A program made the position numbers and the translations under genes. A stretch of DNA of 64,000 nt from assembly GCA_905207625.1 (NCBI GenBank), contig CAJLLT010000006.1, positions 1 to 64,000 on the forward strand. Reading direction: 5' to 3'. The notes below the pieces were generated by a model. The model was not told where the DNA came from. It saw only the letters and a program-made list of their open reading frames with translations, and ran no database searches. The stretch comes from an uncultured Eubacteriales bacterium. Lineage in GTDB: Bacteria > Bacillota > Clostridia > Oscillospirales > UBA644. Of the stretch, positions 60,257-64,000 are shown piece by piece (position 1 is the first letter of the stretch; each line of letters opens with the position of its first letter).

Positions 60257-61282
60257 ATGACCATAAAGGAACAACTTGAGAGCATAAGACAAAATGCCGC
60301 AGCGGAACTTTCCGGCGCTGACGTGTCGGAAAAGCTGGAAGCGCTTCGTGTCAGAGTTCTTGGCAAAAAGGGCGAGCTGACCGCGGTCCTTGCTCAGATG
60401 GGCAAGCTTTCGGCTGAGGAACGCCCCGTCATAGGACAGGCGGCAAATGAGGTCCGCTCTTACATAGAGAACGCGATAAAGGCGAAACGTGCCGAGATCT
60501 CCGCAAAGGAACTCCGGAAAAAACTCGAAGCGGAGAGGGTAGACGTCACCCTTCCCGGTACCGGAAGACCGGCGGGGAAACAGCATCCCCTCAGCATCGT
60601 CCTGGACGAGGTGAAGGATGCCTTCATAAGCATGGGCTTTACCGTGGTGTCCGGTCCCGAAGTGGAATACGATTACTATAACTTTGAGGCTTTGAATATT
60701 CCCCCTTATCATCCCGCAAGAGACACCCAGGATACCTTCTATTTCTCCCCCGAAATGCTTCTGCGTACGCAGACAAGCTCCGTGCAGATACGGACCATGG
60801 AAAAACAGAAACCCCCGATAAGAATAATCTCTCCCGGAAGAGTTTACCGTATAGACGAGGTTGACGCTACCCATTCTCCCATATTCCATCAAATCGAAGG
60901 TCTTGTGGTGGACAAGGGCATAACCATGGCTCACCTCAAAGGATCCCTTGAACTTATAGCGAAGATGCTTTTCGGTCAGGACATAAAGACCCGTATCCGC
61001 CCGGATTATTTTCCCTTTACCGAGCCTTCCGCCGAAATATGCATCTCCTGCTTCAAATGCGGAGGCAAGGGCTGCAAGATGTGCAAGGGCGAGGGCTGGA
61101 TAGAGATCGGCGGAGCGGGCATGGTAAACCCGAAGGTTCTGGCAAATCTGGGAATAGATCCCGAAGTTTACTCCGGTTACGCCTTCGGAATGGGTCTTGA
61201 GAGACTTACTATGCTCAAATACGGCGTGGACGACATCCGTATGTTCTACGATAACGACATGCGCTTCCTCAACAATTTTTGA
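60257..61282 (+). CDS. pheS: Phenylalanyl-tRNA synthetase alpha subunit
   Basis: A 341-residue catalytic subunit of the alpha2-beta2 enzyme. The N-terminal coiled coil (about residues 1-85) binds tRNA; the core has [19 protein letters not shown], motif 2 [23 protein letters not shown], the Cys-rich [20 protein letters not shown] insertion and motif 3 [18 protein letters not shown]. Length is normal. The ATG follows GAGGGAG. pheT begins 17 bp downstream. Confidence 0.97.
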   Translation: MTIKEQLESIRQNAAAELSGADVSEKLEALRVRVLGKKGELTAVLAQMGKLSAEERPVIGQAANEVRSYIENAIKAKRAEISAKELRKKLEAERVDVTLPGTGRPAGKQHPLSIVLDEVKDAFISMGFTVVSGPEVEYDYYNFEALNIPPYHPARDTQDTFYFSPEMLLRTQTSSVQIRTMEKQKPPIRIISPGRVYRIDEVDATHSPIFHQIEGLVVDKGITMAHLKGSLELIAKMLFGQDIKTRIRPDYFPFTEPSAEICISCFKCGGKGCKMCKGEGWIEIGGAGMVNPKVLANLGIDPEVYSGYAFGMGLERLTMLKYGVDDIRMFYDNDMRFLNNF

Positions 61283-61299
61283 TCCGGGGGTAAACTGAA

Positions 61300-63681
61300 A
61301 TGAACGTATCATATAAATGGCTCAGATCCATGGCGGATCTTCCGGATATGGAGCCGAAAAAATTCATACATGAAATGTGCATGACCGGCACCGAAGTCAC
61401 CGGTCACGAAAACGCGGCGGACTCCGTCAGGAACGTCGTTGTCTGCCGCATACTTTCCATTGAAAAGCACCCGGATGCGGACAAGCTCGTGGTGTGCAAG
61501 GTGGACACCGGAGCCGCAGAACCCTTACAGATAGTCACCGCGGCAAAGAACATGAAGGAAGGAGACCTTGTTCCCGTAGCGCTGGACGGAGCCGTCCTTG
61601 CCGGAGGAGAAAAGATCAAAAAAGGTAAGCTCCGCGGCGTTGAATCCTGCGGCATGTTCTGTTCCGTGGCTGAACTCGGACTCACCGTCTCCGACTACCC
61701 CGGTGCGGTGGAGGACGGACTGCTTATCCTCAGTGAAGGCACACCCGGACAGAATATCTGTGACCTGCTTGGTCTTGACGACAACGTTTATTTCGCGGAT
61801 ATAGTGACGAACCGTCCCGACTGCCTTTCCATGAGAGGTATCGCAAGGGAAGCGGCATGCACCTTCCGCGCGCCTCTCCGGCTTGAAAAGCCCGAAGTAA
61901 AGGGCTGTGCCGGAAGCATAAAAGACTACATCGGAATTTCCGTAAGCAACACCGAACTTTGCCCGAGATATACCGCAAGGGTCGTAACGGATGTAAAGAT
62001 CGCCCCCTCTCCGCTGTGGCTCATCGAACGGCTCCGCGCAAGCGGTGTAAGAGCAATAAACAACATCGTTGACATAACAAACTATGTCATGCTTGAGTAC
62101 GGTCAGCCGATGCACGCTTTTGACTACTCCTGCGTGGAAGGAAAGACAATAAACGTAAGAAACGCCACCGAAGGCGAAGAGTTTGTAACCCTTGACGGGC
62201 AGAAGCACACCCTCACCGGGGATATGCTGGTCATCGCCGATGCGGTAAAACCCATAGCCCTTGCGGGTGTTATGGGCGGCGAAAACAGCGAGATAAAAGA
62301 TACCACTACTACCGTTGTTTTCGAATCCGCAAATTTCTTCGGCCCCTCCGTGAGAAAGACCTCCAAAAAACTCGGAATGAGGACCGAGTCCTCCTCCCGA
62401 TTTGAAAAAGGTCTCGACCCCACCATGACCGCCGAAGCCCTTGACAGAGTTTGCCAGCTGGTGGAAATGCTCGGCGCGGGCAAAGTCATCGCTGAAGTCA
62501 CAGATATAAACAACGCCACCGTAACCGTGAAGAAGATTCCCCTGGAAAAGGACTGGATCAACGGCTATCTCAGCCTCAACGTTTCCGAAGAGGAAATGTC
62601 CGATATCCTTACCCGTCTGGGCTTCACCGTTTCCGACGGTACGGTTACCGTTCCCTCTTTCCGCTCCGATATTGAGAACAAATACGATATTTCCGAAGAA
62701 ATAGCACGTTTCTACGGCTATGACAACATTCCTTCGGAAAACTTCAAGGCGGATATACGCTCCGGCGGATATACGGAAAGACAGAAGTTTGAGAAAAAAC
62801 TCGGCTGGATACTCAGAGGTGCGGGTCTGACTGAGATCATGACCTATTCTTTCATCAGCCCCAAAGCCTACGACAAAATAGGGCTTCCGGAAAACGATTC
62901 TGCCAGAAACAGCCTGAAAATACTCAATCCTCTGGGAGAAGATTCTTCCGTCATGAGAACCTCTGCACTCCCTGGAATGCTGGACGTCCTTGCCCGCAAC
63001 AACAGTTTCCGCGTTCCCTCGGTTTACGCTTATGAAAATGCGAAAATATACCTGAAAAACCCGGACGAAAAGAAGCTTCCGGAGGAAAAGGAGATACTGT
63101 GCCTGGGATTCTACGGTGACGGCGGAGACTTCTTTACAATGAAAGGGTTTGTGGAGAAGATAGCGGAAAATCTCAACATTCTTCCCTGCGAATACGTTCC
63201 CTGTACCGGAAAGGACACATATCATCCCGGAAGAGCCGCCTATATACTCTGCAACGGAGTAACTCTGGGTGTGTTCGGACAGATACATCCCACCGTGGCG
63301 GAAAGATACGGTTTCGACACAGACGTGTTCTGTGCGGAAATAGACGCGGATAAGCTTTTCGCTCACCGTGCTCCGGAAAAGGCATACAGGCCTCTGCCCA
63401 AATATCCCGCGGTAACCCGGGATATCGCACTTATCTGCAAGCAGGAGGTATATTCCGGCGATGTGGAAAAGAAAATAAAAGCACTGGTGGGTCCCACACT
63501 CGAAAGCATCTCCGTCTTCGATGTTTACACCGGAGCCCAGGTACTTACGGGACACAAGAGCATAGCTTACGCGCTGACGCTCAGAGCCCCCGACAGGACT
63601 CTCCAGGACAGCGAGATCGAAAAGATAATGACCAAGCTCGTGAGCGGGCTTGAGGCGGAGGGGATCACTCTCCGCAAATAA
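61300..63681 (+). CDS. pheT: Phenylalanyl-tRNA synthetase beta subunit
   Basis: A 793-residue subunit that supports tRNA binding and editing. Domains in order: EMAP-like tRNA-binding OB fold (about residues 40-150, HPDADKLVVCKVD), B3/B4 editing domain (about 205-385, VDITNYVMLEYGQPMHAFD), B5 (about 410-475), a catalytic-like core (PLGEDSSVMRTSALPGML) and the C-terminal ferredoxin-like anticodon domain (PRDIALI-type TRDIALICKQEVY). Length is normal. A 676-codon frame on the opposite strand is only a shadow of this gene. Confidence 0.97.
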   Translation: MNVSYKWLRSMADLPDMEPKKFIHEMCMTGTEVTGHENAADSVRNVVVCRILSIEKHPDADKLVVCKVDTGAAEPLQIVTAAKNMKEGDLVPVALDGAVLAGGEKIKKGKLRGVESCGMFCSVAELGLTVSDYPGAVEDGLLILSEGTPGQNICDLLGLDDNVYFADIVTNRPDCLSMRGIAREAACTFRAPLRLEKPEVKGCAGSIKDYIGISVSNTELCPRYTARVVTDVKIAPSPLWLIERLRASGVRAINNIVDITNYVMLEYGQPMHAFDYSCVEGKTINVRNATEGEEFVTLDGQKHTLTGDMLVIADAVKPIALAGVMGGENSEIKDTTTTVVFESANFFGPSVRKTSKKLGMRTESSSRFEKGLDPTMTAEALDRVCQLVEMLGAGKVIAEVTDINNATVTVKKIPLEKDWINGYLSLNVSEEEMSDILTRLGFTVSDGTVTVPSFRSDIENKYDISEEIARFYGYDNIPSENFKADIRSGGYTERQKFEKKLGWILRGAGLTEIMTYSFISPKAYDKIGLPENDSARNSLKILNPLGEDSSVMRTSALPGMLDVLARNNSFRVPSVYAYENAKIYLKNPDEKKLPEEKEILCLGFYGDGGDFFTMKGFVEKIAENLNILPCEYVPCTGKDTYHPGRAAYILCNGVTLGVFGQIHPTVAERYGFDTDVFCAEIDADKLFAHRAPEKAYRPLPKYPAVTRDIALICKQEVYSGDVEKKIKALVGPTLESISVFDVYTGAQVLTGHKSIAYALTLRAPDRTLQDSEIEKIMTKLVSGLEAEGITLRK

Positions 63682-63695
63682 CGGAAGGAGAAATT

Positions 63696-63953
63696 ATGGA
63701 TAACTTCGGAAACAGCACCGTAACCTTCACCCTGAAAAATTCGGGTGAAGAAGAAATGAAGCAGATCATGACCGCGGTGTACAATGCGCTGGTGGAAAAG
63801 GGATATGAAAACCCGGTAAACCAGATAGTGGGCTACATCCTGTCCGAAGACCCAATTTATATAACCAAACACAATAATGCGAGAAGCCTTATACGGAAAA
63901 TAGACCGGGATGAACTGCTGGCGACCATGGTCAGACACTACCTGGAAAGCTGA
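63696..63953 (+). CDS. IreB/YrzL (UPF0297) family regulatory protein
   Basis: An 85-residue protein of the UPF0297 family. In Enterococcus the member IreB is phosphorylated by the kinase IreK and tunes cephalosporin resistance; in Bacillus the gene is yrzL. The conserved segments are VYNALVEKGYENPVNQIVGYILSEDPIYIT, then ARSLIRKIDRDELLATMVRHYL. Length is normal. The start has GGAAGGAG upstream. In many Firmicutes it precedes ruvX (yqgF); here the next gene starts differently. Confidence 0.93.
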   Translation: MDNFGNSTVTFTLKNSGEEEMKQIMTAVYNALVEKGYENPVNQIVGYILSEDPIYITKHNNARSLIRKIDRDELLATMVRHYLES

Positions 63954-63964
63954 CGGAGGACGGA

Positions 63965-64000
63965 ATGGTAAACGAGATCTTCGTGGAACAGCTTTATTCC
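63965..64000 (+). CDS. Start of an unidentified gene, cut by the window end
   Basis: ATG at 63965 with GGAGGACGG just upstream opens a frame of 12 codons (MVNEIFVEQLYS) that runs off the window. It does not look like the YqgF start often found here. Too little is present to name it. Confidence 0.5.
   Translation, partial: MVNEIFVEQLYS

Noticed and set aside
61525..63555. 676-codon open frame on the minus strand opposite pheT
   Set aside because: It is a codon-bias shadow; pheT on the plus strand has complete family domains and a ribosome binding site.
1..64000. tRNA, rRNA or CRISPR array
   Set aside because: No tRNA-like cloverleaf with conserved arms, no rRNA signature and no regularly spaced direct repeats were noticed; a computed scan would be more certain.

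Overview
The window reads as chromosome of an anaerobic, fermentative Clostridia-type Firmicute, probably gut-associated and related to the Oscillospiraceae/Ruminococcaceae. Supporting signs are AGGAGG-like ribosome binding sites, pyruvate kinase with the Firmicute C-terminal PEP-utiliser domain, an HndABCD-type [FeFe]-hydrogenase operon, the Bacillus-like tig/clpX/lon/engB order, GerW (YtfJ), a T-box in front of thrS and a tetrahydrofolate riboswitch in front of a FolT-like gene. The genus is not determinable from sequence reading alone.

Layout. 1-5.2 kb: small membrane protein, RNase P RNA, pyk, an AraC regulator, then a DUF2325/DUF3793/flavodoxin operon behind a palindromic operator. 5.2-5.9 kb: no gene, strong hairpins. 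5.9-23.3 kb: a leftward cell-surface polysaccharide operon of about 17 genes. It starts with a recombinase/PglD-like fusion and continues with a DegT aminotransferase, an initiating phosphoglycosyltransferase, three further glycosyltransferases, a TagD-like cytidylyltransferase, two LicD genes each paired with an FrhB-like Fe-S protein gene, two carbohydrate deacetylase-like genes, Wzy and Wzx. It ends in a UDP-glucose dehydrogenase pseudogene broken by a frameshift and a nonsense codon.

23.3-24.8 kb is the most interesting part: a 1.47-kb segment bounded by perfect 24-bp inverted repeats. It contains an intact tyrosine recombinase gene and, near its right end, a near-consensus promoter that now points away from the polysaccharide operon into an intrinsic terminator. 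Inversion would aim this promoter at the operon. The left repeat is also half of a terminator hairpin that inversion would take apart. The window therefore seems to show the OFF state of a phase-variable polysaccharide locus. The operon's first gene is a degenerate relative of the recombinase fused to a sugar O/N-acyltransferase-like domain.

25.5-34.8 kb: nadE with a collapsed glutaminase domain, a sodium:solute symporter, the riboswitch-controlled folT-like gene, a leftward operon of two M50-type genes with scpA-scpB-DUF2953-ytfJ, and a metallophosphoesterase. 34.9-43.2 kb: secG, rhaB, pepV, rplS, then lepB-rbgA-rnhB-yraN-M19 dipeptidase-phosphoesterase. 43.3-49.8 kb: the protein quality-control run tig-clpP-clpX-lon-engB. 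50-64 kb: a frameshifted membrane protein gene, a lipoprotein, T-box/thrS, the hydrogenase operon, a metal-ligand-free M14 carboxypeptidase-like gene, pheS-pheT, the ireB/yrzL gene and the first codons of one more gene. No rRNA, tRNA, CRISPR array or insertion sequence was recognised.
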